DNA of 64,000 bases from Aequorivita aquimaris. Lineage in GTDB: Bacteria; Bacteroidota; Bacteroidia; Flavobacteriales; Flavobacteriaceae. The position numbers and the translations under genes were made by a program. Under the pieces are notes generated by a model. It was not told where the DNA came from, ran no database searches, and saw only the letters and a list, made by a program, of their open reading frames with translations. The stretch is from contig NZ_JRWG01000001.1 in NCBI RefSeq assembly GCF_001573155.1, forward strand, positions 372,001 to 436,000, read 5' to 3'. This document shows, in pieces, positions 8,429 through 17,900 of the stretch (the stretch's first letter is position 1; each line of letters opens with the position of its first letter).

Positions 8429-9733
8429 TTAGTTTTTAGTTAAAAATTGAAGGTATGCCAAGGCGTAATTATGCTGAAATACGGTATTGAAATACTCCAG
8501 TTGTTTTTGCGAATACTGCGTCTCGGCCATTAACAGATCTGTGGTTTTCTCCAGACCTTCCTTAAATCTGTTGGTGCGGATTCTAAGTGCTTCTTTTGAT
8601 TGCTCCAATGCCAGTTCGGTCAATTTTAAATTGTTTTGCGCATCTTGGAACATCCGCTTGGCCTTGTTCAACTCCAATTGGCTTTCGGCCTTATATTGCT
8701 CCAATTCCAGATTTGCCTTATAGAATTCGGCCTTGCTTTTTTGGGTCTTTCCGAAGCGTTTTGAGCCTTCAAAGAGATTCCAGCTAAGGGATGCGCCAAA
8801 TAAATAACCATTGGCATCGGCCTGAAATATTTCATCATCATAAAGCTCATAACTTCCAAAAGCATTCAGTCTTGGCAAAAACGTCATTTTATCGGCCTTG
8901 TAATTTTGTTTGTAGGCTTCGGCGGCAAATTCCATCGCCTGAATATCGGCCCTGGAATCGGATAGGGTTTCCGCAGCATTCAATTCCGAAGCAACCATTA
9001 AGGAATCCGTTGGTTTTAAAACTCCCCCAACTTCCTCGTTCATAAGTACGGCAAGATATTCCGAAGCGTTTATCACGTTGCTCTTGGCGTATTGCAATTG
9101 ATTTTCCACTTCGGTAACTCGTACTTGCACCGCAAGCACATCGCTTTGTTGCAGATAACCCTGCTTAAAACTGTTGTTTGCCAAGCGCAGGTTTTCATTC
9201 GCCGCATTTAGAGCGGTCTCCAAAACGGCTACGCTCTTATACGCCAACTGCAACTGCATATAGGCCTTTTCGGTTTCCAGGGCAAGGTAATCGCCCGTGC
9301 GCGCCAACTGCATCTGGGTAGCTTCCCATTTTGCCTTTGCGGCTTTTCGCTGGAAGATACCATCCATATTTATCAGCGGCTGCTGCACCTCAAGCTTTGT
9401 GGTAAACATATTGATCTGGGAGGGATCATTCAGTTTGTTCGGGTCAAAATCGGCTTGGGTCACTATTTCCTGGTTCAGTTTAAACCCAAAGGCCATCAAC
9501 GGATTGGTGGTGGCCATTCCGCTGTGCGAGGCTGTAATATTGGGAAGGAACACGGCGTTCGTCTGGTTGAAATCGCCCTTGGCGGCAAGCACCTGCTGTT
9601 CGCCTATCTTCAGTTTGTTGTTTTGTTGGACCACCTTTTCCAGCACTTCGGCCTTGGAAATGGGAACGGTTTGCTGCGCAAAAACCATCGCTGGCAGCAA
9701 CCCGATTAGTGTAACTATATTTTTAATCTTCAT
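8429..9733 (-). CDS. TolC-family outer-membrane efflux channel
   Basis: About 434 residues with the start at 9733, which gives a clean signal peptide (MKIKNIVTLIGLLPAMVFAQQ). An upstream in-frame start at 9799 would lie before the -7 box at 9753-9760, so it is rejected. The mature part has two long helical repeats characteristic of outer-membrane efflux proteins, for example EVENQLQYAKSNVINASEYL around 225 and LELEQYKAESQLELNKAKRM around 355. The protein forms the outer-membrane exit duct for the pump below it. It is the first gene of the operon, and its promoter carries a palindromic operator. Confidence 0.92.
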   Translation of the reverse strand: MKIKNIVTLIGLLPAMVFAQQTVPISKAEVLEKVVQQNNKLKIGEQQVLAAKGDFNQTNAVFLPNITASHSGMATTNPLMAFGFKLNQEIVTQADFDPNKLNDPSQINMFTTKLEVQQPLINMDGIFQRKAAKAKWEATQMQLARTGDYLALETEKAYMQLQLAYKSVAVLETALNAANENLRLANNSFKQGYLQQSDVLAVQVRVTEVENQLQYAKSNVINASEYLAVLMNEEVGGVLKPTDSLMVASELNAAETLSDSRADIQAMEFAAEAYKQNYKADKMTFLPRLNAFGSYELYDDEIFQADANGYLFGASLSWNLFEGSKRFGKTQKSKAEFYKANLELEQYKAESQLELNKAKRMFQDAQNNLKLTELALEQSKEALRIRTNRFKEGLEKTTDLLMAETQYSQKQLEYFNTVFQHNYALAYLQFLTKN

Positions 9734-9752
9734 TTTAATAATTAATTTGGTG

Positions 9753-9760
9753 CAAACATA
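9753..9760 (-). promoter_or_regulatory. -7 box of the efflux operon
   Basis: Reads TATGTTTG on the minus strand, an exact TAnnTTTG match 19 bp before the chosen start of the TolC-family gene. Confidence 0.7.
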
Positions 9761-9782
9761 CGTTAGAAATCGAGCTTGGTCA

Positions 9783-9796
9783 GTAACTAATGTTAC
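9783..9796. promoter_or_regulatory. Crp/Fnr-like operator upstream of the efflux operon
   Basis: A perfect palindrome GTAAC-TAAT-GTTAC, 22 bp upstream of the -7 box. Spacing and half-site length match the sites at 3104 and 10460. Confidence 0.65.
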
Positions 9797-9811
9797 CAAA
9801 GAAGTATTGAT

Positions 9812-9898
9812 AGTGGGTAGTGGGTATTAGGTATTAGGTATTAGGTGGTAGGTAGTGAATGTTGAAAATTGATAATTGAATATTAAAAATTAATCTCT
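9812..9898. repeat. heptanucleotide tracts (GTGGGTA/TTAGGTA and AATTGAT types)
   Basis: Seven degenerate 7-base units from GTGGGTA to TTAGGTA, followed by an AATTGAT-type run. This fills much of the spacer between the efflux promoter and the DUF302 terminator. Confidence 0.7.
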
Positions 9899-9913
9899 CA
9901 ACCCTACCCTATT

Positions 9914-9950
9914 ATATCAAAAAGAGACTGCCTATTAAGACAGCCTCTTC
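9914..9950 (-). terminator. terminator of the DUF302 gene
   Basis: On the minus strand AAGAGGCTGTC pairs with GGCAGTCTCTT (two G-U wobbles) around a 6-nt loop, followed by TTTTTGATAT. Confidence 0.75.
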
Positions 9951-10002
9951 ACTAACCAAATAAATCTGCACTTATTAGGAACGAACCAACCACGAAACGT
10001 CC

Positions 10003-10392
10003 CTAAATACTTTTAATAACCTTGGTCAATTTTTTTTGTACGTCCTTGGCTATTTCCGCCAAGGAGTCATTTTCCACCGCCATCATGGAAGCCGCGGGAT
10101 CTACCGCCGAAACCTCAACAATGCCAGGCTCGCGTTCCTGCACTATCACGTTGCAGGGCAGCATAGTGCCAATCTTGTTTTCGGCCTGTAATGCCTGATG
10201 TGCCATTTGTGGGTTGCAGGCGCCGAGGATGGTGTAATTGTAAAAATCGGCATCCAACTTCTTTTTTAGGGTGGCCTTTATATCTATTTCGGTCAACACG
10301 CCGAAACCTTCCTCCTTTAAAGCTGCCGTTGTCTTGTCAATGGCCTCCTTAAAAGTGGTGTTTTTTAATGTTGTACTGATGTAATAACTCAT
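10003..10392 (-). CDS. DUF302 family protein
   Basis: A 129-residue cytoplasmic protein of the DUF302 family, recognised by the core YTILGACNPQMAHQAL and IGTMLPCNVIV near residues 60-90. The two conserved cysteines lie within these two motifs. The biochemical role of DUF302 is unknown; homologues often occur near sulfur, metal or anaerobic genes. It is monocistronic, with a strong -7 box at 10430-10437, a palindromic operator at 10460 and its own terminator at 9914-9950. The shared operator suggests co-regulation with the neighbouring efflux and hibernation operons. Confidence 0.88.
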   Translation of the reverse strand: MSYYISTTLKNTTFKEAIDKTTAALKEEGFGVLTEIDIKATLKKKLDADFYNYTILGACNPQMAHQALQAENKIGTMLPCNVIVQEREPGIVEVSAVDPAASMMAVENDSLAEIAKDVQKKLTKVIKSI

Positions 10393-10429
10393 AGCTTTAG
10401 ATTATTTAATTTATTTGAACAATCTGGTA

Positions 10430-10437
10430 CAAAGGTA
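10430..10437 (-). promoter_or_regulatory. -7 box of the DUF302 gene
   Basis: Reads TACCTTTG on the minus strand, an exact TAnnTTTG match 37 bp before the start codon. Confidence 0.7.
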
Positions 10438-10459
10438 AGATTGCTGTTTGGGAAGTTCT

Positions 10460-10473
10460 GTAACAAAGATTAC
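10460..10473. promoter_or_regulatory. Crp/Fnr-like operator upstream of DUF302
   Basis: The inverted repeat GTAAC-AAAG-ATTAC (one mismatch, extended by T/A on both sides) lies exactly 22 bp upstream of the -7 box, as at 3104 and 9783. Confidence 0.6.
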
Positions 10474-10549
10474 ACAACCGAAGATTTTTAATTGTTTGTT
10501 GAATAAATCCTATTAAGGATGTCTTGGAAGTTCAACGTAAACTTTTCTT

Positions 10550-10740
10550 GACGTAGGACTATAGGACGTAGGACGTAGGACTTGGGCCGAAATGGATTCT
10601 TTCTATATTTCTCATAGGTAAAGCGAGTCCTACGTCTTAAGACCTATTGTATTGTTTCAAGACACTCACATTTCAAATTTAACATCTCCCGTCTCAAGTC
10701 TCACGTCTCACGTCTCACCTCTCAAATCTAACATCTAACC
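10550..10740. repeat. gene-free spacer with two heptanucleotide tracts
   Basis: 10550-10585 holds GACGTAG-type 7-base repeats, and 10690-10740 holds GTCTCAC/ATCTAAC-type 7-base repeats abutting the stop of the next gene. I see no gene in the 348-bp spacer. Confidence 0.7.
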
Positions 10741-11325
10741 TCAATTCGCCGGGGTAATCATAATATGCGACCGGTGCGTGCCCGCATCCATCAGCCAGGG
10801 CATGCCGGGGGCTTGGGGTTTGGTGGGTAGGCCAGTGCTTTCGCCTGTCATATAAGGTTTGTAGATTACGTAGCGTATCTTGCTTTTAAGAAGTTCGCCC
10901 GTTTCGGCGCTATAGTCGCCTTCCTCGCCGGCCAGCACATAGACCATTGCGGGTTCCTCGGGCATTTTAAGCATGCCCGCCTCTATTTCGGCCTTTCTGA
11001 TCTGCTGCTTTTCCTCGTTTGATTTTCCTTCGGCCACCAACTCACGGCCACGGGCCATAAAGGGTTCCAGTTCGGCGCCGTAACAGGCTACGCTAATGCC
11101 CGCCTTGTTAGGGTCGTCTGCCAGGCATACCATGCCGTTGTTGCCCTCGCGCAGGGTGACGAGTTTTCCTTCTTGATTATAGCCCAGAACCGTGGCATCT
11201 TCTCGATACATTTCGGGGGCAGCCAGGACGGCGGTCTTAATCTGTATGTCTTTTGGAAGGATCTTGTTTTGGGCGAAGGTGGAGAACGCCACTGCCAAAA
11301 CGAAAAGAGTCATTAGTTTTTTCAT
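10741..11325 (-). CDS. secreted protein of unknown function, full-length copy
   Basis: A 194-residue protein with a signal peptide (MKKLMTLFVLAVAFSTFAQ), so exported to the periplasm or beyond. The mature chain is soluble, with DIQIKTAVLAAPEMYREDA near the N-terminus, a cysteine pair region around VCLADDP and SVACYGAELEP, and a C-terminal GTHRSHIMITPAN. I do not recognise the family. A truncated near-identical copy with the same promoter region lies about 9.5 kb away at 20409-20783. The stop codon abuts a 7-base repeat tract. Function unknown. Confidence 0.8.
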   Translation of the reverse strand: MKKLMTLFVLAVAFSTFAQNKILPKDIQIKTAVLAAPEMYREDATVLGYNQEGKLVTLREGNNGMVCLADDPNKAGISVACYGAELEPFMARGRELVAEGKSNEEKQQIRKAEIEAGMLKMPEEPAMVYVLAGEEGDYSAETGELLKSKIRYVIYKPYMTGESTGLPTKPQAPGMPWLMDAGTHRSHIMITPAN

Positions 11326-11669
11326 AGTCCGTAGATTTTAAAAGTGAAGGCTTAAGATACGGATTTTTTGGGGGATTATGGGAGTGGGTTGCCCTTGGAA
11401 ATTATATGCCCATTGGTTTATAAAGACACTATGGCTTTGGCATGGCCTATTTATGCTTTTATACGGTTAATGGTTATTCGTGAATCGTGAATTGTTATTC
11501 GAGAATCGTGATCGTGTTACCCGTTCTAAAATAACTATACAGGTTAATAAAGCTATGCTGTTAAATGCCCTATTTGCAGACACTTTGCAAACGGGTGCCA
11601 AGTAGATTAGATGGAAGTATAAGCGTTATTTACAGAAGCCCTAATGTTGGAAGGCTACATATTTGTTGT
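11326..11669. other. gene-free spacer with a heptanucleotide tract
   Basis: The first ~58 bp are shared with the spacer above 20783 (duplicated promoter region). 11473-11516 holds 7-base repeats of the GTGAATC/GTTATTC type. I see no gene or hairpin terminator. Confidence 0.6.
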
Positions 11670-13292
11670 TTATTTTAGGACTATTTTTTTTGTAGCTACT
11701 CCCTTGTCTGTAATAATCTTTAATAAATAAATTCCGGGGGAATTGCTGCTTAGATCAATTTCGTTTTTATCGGTGGTTTTTACACAAACGCCATTCACAT
11801 TATAAATTTCAATTTTTTGTAAGGCAGTGCTTTTAATCATTAAAAGCCCTGAAGTAGGATTTGGGTACACAGCAATTTCATCTGCTATATATTCTGCTAC
11901 ACCTAAAAAATCATCTATCATTTGTGCATATACAGCATCTCCTAAGTTATTTACAAGAACGTTTTGCCCTGAGTTGTAGATAAATTCCTCATCAAATCTA
12001 CCTGCATATAATAACTCCCCATTGCTATAATCTATATAATTTGTAAAATGAGATCCTGCAAATTCCGTAACCCAGCGCACTTGTTGGTGCTTATCCATTC
12101 GTACTATAAAACCTGTGGTGTTGTTAAGGGTTACCGTTCCAGGTGCTATCCCCAAGGTACCACCATCTAGACACCACCCTGATACATATGCAATATCATA
12201 TTCATTAAAAGTTATGGAGTAAAGCCTAAGGTCATAGGGTGCAGGATAGGTATGTTCGGAAATAACCGAACCGTCACTGTTATAAAAACCAACCAATCCT
12301 TCGGGATCCATACCCACGGTAGTGCCACACACTCCCATAATTCCCGAGTCACTGATAGCTAATGAAGTACAACTTGAATAACCATAATTGTCCTCGACCA
12401 GCACTAGCTGCATCCAATTCTGAATTCCATCCAGCTCATAGGAAATAAGTAAGGCAGCATTATCGGTGAGGCCGTTACTGGGCATTGGCACCCCGTCAAA
12501 AAACACCTCGCCCTCCCCCAGTGCCAAAACAATAAGCTCATTGGTTTGGGGGTTAATTTCTAAATCATGCCCATAGGCAAAGGTATTGTGCGGAAGCCCC
12601 CCAGCACGTTTGCCCCACATAATAGTTCCATCGGGTTGGTATTTTGCTAAAAGATAGTCGGTGGTAGTACCGCTAGAAGGATTTGTTAAGGTAATGCTAC
12701 CACCAAGCGTTATCGTTTGGCGAAAGTACCCCGTTATATACACATTGCCATCCACATCTGTGGTAATGCCACGAAAGGAACTGCCTACAGTGCCCGAGTC
12801 GTGCCATAGATATTCCCCATCCCCATTAACTTTAATCAGTACCGCTTCCCCACCATATTGGCCAATAGAATTTATGCCACTTAAAACCATTCCGTTATAT
12901 CTAAAGCTGCTACCCGTTGCCCTAATGCTTAGGTAGATATCCCCAAAAGGGTCAATATGCAAATCTTGCGCCTCATCATAATAAATGGCGTCATTTGCAC
13001 CCAGCGGTCGCATCCAAACCAATTGTTTGTTAGGGTCTAGTTTGGCAAAAAATGCGTCCCCGTCACCATTTGACGCATAGGTTACTCCCTCATACTCAAA
13101 AAAGTGCTCAGTGGTATAGCCTAAAATAAAAGTGTTTCCCAACGCATCCTTTGCTATTTTTATACCGTATTCATAGCCATCTCCGCTTACTGGGGTTGCC
13201 CAGTTAAATTCCTGGGCCTGCACACTTACTAGCTGAATCATTAAAACAAGATAAATAAGCGCCTTGGTTCTTATGCTGATTGGTTTTTTCAT
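11670..13292 (-). CDS. secreted beta-propeller-like protein with T9SS sorting domain
   Basis: A 540-residue exported protein. It starts with a signal peptide ending around VSVQAQ. The body has SBBP-type propeller repeats such as DVDGNVYITGYF, LLAKYQPDGTIMWGKRAGG and AKDALGNTFILGYTTE, each pairing a 'D..GN.y..G.f' strand with a 'k...dG...W' strand. The C-terminal ~75 residues are a type A Por secretion domain (VYPNPTSGLLMIKS ... GIYLLKIITDKGVATKKIVLK), so it leaves through the type IX system and is anchored or released at the surface. No enzyme motif is visible. Substrate or partner unknown. It appears monocistronic. Confidence 0.85.
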   Translation of the reverse strand: MKKPISIRTKALIYLVLMIQLVSVQAQEFNWATPVSGDGYEYGIKIAKDALGNTFILGYTTEHFFEYEGVTYASNGDGDAFFAKLDPNKQLVWMRPLGANDAIYYDEAQDLHIDPFGDIYLSIRATGSSFRYNGMVLSGINSIGQYGGEAVLIKVNGDGEYLWHDSGTVGSSFRGITTDVDGNVYITGYFRQTITLGGSITLTNPSSGTTTDYLLAKYQPDGTIMWGKRAGGLPHNTFAYGHDLEINPQTNELIVLALGEGEVFFDGVPMPSNGLTDNAALLISYELDGIQNWMQLVLVEDNYGYSSCTSLAISDSGIMGVCGTTVGMDPEGLVGFYNSDGSVISEHTYPAPYDLRLYSITFNEYDIAYVSGWCLDGGTLGIAPGTVTLNNTTGFIVRMDKHQQVRWVTEFAGSHFTNYIDYSNGELLYAGRFDEEFIYNSGQNVLVNNLGDAVYAQMIDDFLGVAEYIADEIAVYPNPTSGLLMIKSTALQKIEIYNVNGVCVKTTDKNEIDLSSNSPGIYLLKIITDKGVATKKIVLK

Positions 13293-13480
13293 TTGGGGTA
13301 TGGTTTATTCTATGAATGGTTAGCTTGTTTGTTTTAAAACCCAATAGTATTTTCAACTATGCCTATAAGCGTTATGGCTATTTCCCAAAATCTTAAAAGG
13401 TTTTATTTCCATTGAGCAAAAGGCCAAATATAATGATATTTGGCTATTTTGAAAGTGGGGATATACGATTTACAAATAAC

Positions 13481-13596
13481 AGTGCTTTGAAGTCCAAATC
13501 AACATACTGCTGTCACACTGAGCAGCCTGTCCTGAGCGGTAGCTTGCCCTGAGTTTACCGAAGGGAAGGGCAGTCGAAGTGCTTTGAAGTCCAAAA
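13481..13596. repeat. short interspersed element flanked by a 17-bp direct repeat
   Basis: The sequence GTGCTTTGAAGTCCAAA occurs at 13482-13498 and again at 13579-13595. Between them lies a GC-richer segment with TGTCACACTGAGC, CCTGAGCGG and GGCAGTCGAAG, the reverse complement of the CTTCGACT..GCTCAG..TGACA intergenic repeats common in Bacteroidota. Confidence 0.6.
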
Positions 13597-13598
13597 CA

Positions 13599-13680
13599 AT
13601 ATCGTTATAACCGAGGGGTTCGACTTTAGTTTATTCTGAGCGCAGGCGAAGGGCTCACCCTGACATCCTGCTTACCTTGA
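13599..13680. repeat. second CTTCGACT/GCTCAG-type intergenic repeat
   Basis: GGGGTTCGACTTTAG..TTCTGAGCGCAGGCGAAGGGCTCACCCTGACAT continues the same repeat style next to the flanked element. No coding potential. Confidence 0.5.
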
Positions 13681-13694
13681 CACTTCCCCTGTCT

Positions 13695-13945
13695 CCCGCT
13701 AGTGCGCGATTGTATCGCGTTCCTTTCCGTCTCAACCATAATAACGAAATACCACAATACCATCCAATAATCCTTTTTCCTTTGCATAATCTGCACATCT
13801 TTCTATCCTCCAGCCTTTTCTCCTTTTGGCACGAGCTACTACCATCGAGGCAAAGAACTACGGTAATTAGTACGTCCCCTAATTTACCGCTTCAAAGAAT
13901 TTTTTATCCCCCTCCCCTTTAGCATCTTGTATGCCAATACTTAAA
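13695..13945. repeat. RAYT-derived repeat, copy A
   Basis: About 250 bp, nearly identical to copies B (13950) and D (18918). On the minus strand it encodes the last residues of a REP-associated transposase (ADYAKEKGLLDGI...) before a stop, followed by the hairpin GCGAT-aca-ATCGC. It starts CCCGCTAGTGCGCG and ends TTTTTTATCCCCC plus a 3' tail shared with copy D. Confidence 0.75.
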
Positions 13946-13949
13946 TCCC

Positions 13950-14168
13950 CCCGCTAGTGCGCGATTGTATCGTGTTCCTTTCCGTCTCAATCATAATAGC
14001 GAAATACCACAATACCATCCAATAATCCTTTTTCCTTTGCATAATCTGCACATCTTTCTATCCTCCAGACTTTTCTCCTTTTGGCACGAGCTACTACCGT
14101 CGAGGCAAAGAACTACGGTAATTAGTAAGTCCCCTAATTTACCGCTTCAAAGAATTTTTTATCCCCCG
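13950..14168. repeat. RAYT-derived repeat, copy B
   Basis: About 219 bp in direct orientation with copy A, separated from it by 4 bp and differing at only a handful of positions. It lacks the 3' tail of copies A and D. Confidence 0.75.
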
Positions 14169-14215
14169 CCAATAGAAGCAAAGTATATATCTTTATATCA
14201 GCCGGTTTGTGCTAG

Positions 14216-14590
14216 TTATTGAATCTTTTCATCATTTAATTCTGTAGCCGCCATATTTGCAATTAATGAATACCCTTTAGGAATGGTTTTACTATTCTTT
14301 AAAAGTTCCTTCAGTTTTTCAAGGGCTGCTTCAGCCTGTACAAGATCGTTTTGCAACAACCAATATTCCCCTAAATATAGATAACCGTAAAGTTTTTCTA
14401 TATCCTCTTTGTCAGATGCAAGCAATGCATCCAATAGTGGTTTCACTTTAGCATCATTTTCAAAATTGTCATCAAAAAGATACATTCCTATTAGGGAGTA
14501 AGAGTTACGTTCCCGGTTTTCTTTTTCTGCTTCTTCAGAATAAATATCGTTTCTGTAAACCAGTTTCCATTATCTATCTTATACCATCTA
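14216..14590 (-). pseudogene. remnant of a TPR-like protein gene (frameshifted)
   Basis: An 89-codon frame (14216-14485) encodes a helical protein with TPR-like residues (YGYLYLGEYWLLQNDLVQAEAALEKL). Translation can be continued upstream without a start (YSEEAEKENRERNSYSLIG) to a stop near 14560. In the neighbouring frame the text YRWYKIDNGNWFTET reads on directly above it. This suggests a longer gene broken by a frameshift and truncated at its 5' end. It lies between RAYT-derived repeats. A short intact gene starting at 14485 is the alternative. Confidence 0.5.
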
Positions 14591-14992
14591 TAAATAGAGT
14601 GCCCCCTCTAGCGCGCTTTTGCAAAGCTTATACTTTTACGTATAGCATTTGCAATGCGACCCAATTAATTATAAGTGTTTCACTTGAGCCCCTTCCAAAT
14701 ATTCCATACGCCAGACAAAGCTAACACGAACGGAGTTGAATACTTTACGGAAAACCATATCAAACAAAAAATTTGGGTTAGGATAGCTATTTGAATTATT
14801 AAGGAGGTCTCGACTGCGCTCGACCGGACATTGGAGGTGCGAAGTACGAAGTGAGAAGTTTAATAGCAAGAAGTTTCATGAGATTAACTACTTTGAATCT
14901 TCGATTTGCCAAGCTGCGCTCACAATTGCGATTACCATAATTTATTTCCCTTAACAAAATTTTAATATATTGCGTTTCAAAAAAATCATTGA
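14591..14992. other. gene-free spacer with REP-like sequence
   Basis: 14597-14660 resembles the REP part of the RAYT repeats (CCCCCTCTAGCGCGCTTTTGC). Around 14806-14825 there is TCTCGACTGCGCTCGACC, a common intergenic repeat core. No gene or convincing promoter box was found before the next start. Confidence 0.45.
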
Positions 14993-17900
14993 ATGAAAAA
15001 GTCTTTACTCTTCAATAGCTTACTGATAGGTATTTTTATTAAAACAACTGCCCAAGTTGGCTTTCAACCCCATACTATAATTGACCAAGGAAGCACCAAT
15101 AGCCCTAGTGCTGCCTTTGCTGCCGACCTTGACGGCGATGGGCATTTAGATCTAGTTTCAATTTCAGAACATGACAATAAGCTTGCATGGTATAAAAATG
15201 ATGGCCTTGAAAACTTGGGATTACAGCAAATTATTTCTTTGGATGTTTTAGCCCCTAAAGCAGCACACGCTGCCGATTTTGATAACGATGGAAATAAAGA
15301 CCTTTTGGTTTCTTCTGCCGAAAACAGTAAAGTAGTTTGGTTTCGGAATGATGGCACTGCCCATTTTGGATCCCCAAGATTGATTACAGATAATGTAGAT
15401 GGAATTACTAACTGCATACCTGAAGATATTGACGGGGATGGCGATTTGGATGTGGTGGTTACTTCTACAGACGACAATAAAATAGCTTGGTTTGAAAATA
15501 CAAATGGGCAAGGGCAATTTGGGCAAGAAAATTTAATAGCCACATCATTAGATAGACCCAATAAAATTTCTGCTTCCGATCTAGATGGAGATGGCGATTT
15601 TGATTTAGTAGCTTCCACTATTTATAGTGATGAAACTGTCTGGTTTGAAAACATGAATGGACAAGGAACCTTTGGTTCAAAACAAATAATAGATGACAAT
15701 ATATCAGCCACTTATGGACTTTATGAATTTGACCTTGATAACGACGGAGATAACGACATTATAACAAATAAGAATAGTGAGCTTATTTATTATGAAAATT
15801 TAAACGGCCAAGGAAACTTTTCAACCGCACAAACTATTATAACAGCGGGTGTAACTTATTTTGCTACAGCAGATTTTGACCAAGACGGTGATATGGACAT
15901 AATAGGCAATGTGAATCACGAAATTGTATGGTTTGAGAATATAAATGGACAAGGAACTTTTAGTAGTGGACAGACACTTACTACTACTGAAACATACGTT
16001 GCAATTAATTTGGCAGATATAAACGGAAATGGAAATTTTGACCTCATTGCTTATAATAATGGTTTTGATAAAATAGCTTGGTATCCAAGTACAGGTTTGG
16101 GCAGCTATGGCGGTGAAGTCATTATAAGCATCATTGATGGTGTGCAAGGCTCTTACAGTCTTCAGGCTGCCGATTTTGATGGGGATGGAAATATAGATGT
16201 AGTTTCGGCAAATTCACATATAGGAAGCATTACTTGGTTTAAAAATCTAGATGGACAGGGCAGTTATAGCTCTCCAAGAATTGTAGCGGAAACACTATCT
16301 TCAGTGCAATCGGTTTTTGCAGCCGATCTTGATGGCGATGGCGATATGGATATTTTGTCATCTTCAAATGACGATAATCAAGCTACTTGGTATAAAAATA
16401 CAGATGGACAGGGAAATTTTATAGAACAGCAGCCTTTTTCTATTGATCTTAGTGGTTCAATGGTCGTGAATGCGGCTGATTTGGATGCCGATGGCGATAT
16501 GGACGTTGTTGTTTTTGACTTTAATTTGGGAATAGTATGGTTTGAAAATATAAATGGACTGGGCTCTTTTGGTCCAGCGCGAACAATTGAAGAAAATATG
16601 GGCTACACAGAATCTATCCACACTGTTGATTTAGATGGCGATGGTGATAAAGATATTATTGTCGCTGCATATGGCAGTCAACTTTTGGGATGGTATGAAA
16701 ATATGGATGGTCAAGGAAATTTTGGCTCCCAGAATATAATAGATAATGATCCTTTGAATGCGATAGACATTTATTATTCTGATTTGGACGGTGATGGCGA
16801 TATGGATATTCTGGGCACTTCGATTTCGGAAAATATAGTTATGTGGTATGAAAACACAGACGGGGCTGGAACTTTTGGCCCACGAATCATTATTGCCGAC
16901 ACCTGTCTCTCTCCATGGCTGATAAGAGCAATGGATGCCGATCAAGATGGCGATATGGACGTGATTGTTTCCGATTATAGCGCTGATACAATTTCGTGGT
17001 ATGAAAACACCAATGGTTTGGGAACCTTTGGACCACAACAGATTATTGATTTGCATATGAATGGCGTTCAAGGAATGGCAGTAGCAGATATTAATAATGA
17101 TGGAACTCCAGATCTATTTGCAAGCTCCTATTTGGGCGATAATATGAAGTGGTATGAAAACTTCGGCCGTTTGGGAAATAATATTTCAGGTACGGTAACC
17201 CTCGATCTGGACAGCAATGGATGTACAAGCAATGATGCTCCCATGAAACAGGTTATGGTTATTTCCGATAACGGTACCCATAGTTTTGCAACGTTTACAC
17301 AAACCAACGGAGATTACCAACTTTATACCAATGAAGGCACCTTTATCACTTCGCTGGATTCAGAAATGCCCAATTACTACTCCCCCAACCCATCCTTTCA
17401 TACATCAACGTTTATGGGTCAAAACAATAGCGATTTAGCAGATTTTTGTGTTGAACCTACAGCTGTAATCAACGATCTAAATATTACATTTTACCCTTTG
17501 GGTGATGCACGTCCGGGCTTTGAGGCCGAATATCAAATTGTATATAACAATGTGGGAACTACTGTTCTTGATGGCGCTATAACCGTTAATTTTGATGATG
17601 TGCGCCTTGACTTTTTAAGCGCAAGCGAACCCCTTAGCTCACAAACTAACAGTACGATAACTTTTGATTACAGTAACTTCAAGCCTTTTGAGACAAGAAG
17701 CATAGATATTAATTTTCAAGTTGCAATTCCTCCCACCACCCAGATTGATGATGTATTGGTTTATAATGCAATTATAGAACCTGTGAGCGGGGATATAACG
17801 GAAGCTGATAATACCTTCACATTAAATCAAACAGTTATAGGCTCCCACGATCCCAATGATATTCAAGTTTTAGAAGGCGAAAGCATTTTTATAGAGGAAG

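Noticed and set aside
9734-9799. N-terminal extension of the TolC-family protein
   Set aside because: It would start upstream of the -7 box at 9753 and places the signal peptide inside the protein.
13677-14222. Plus-strand frames of 81 and 85 codons in the RAYT repeats
   Set aside because: The two frames are the same repeat translated in antisense to the RAYT remnant. No signal, family or start context.
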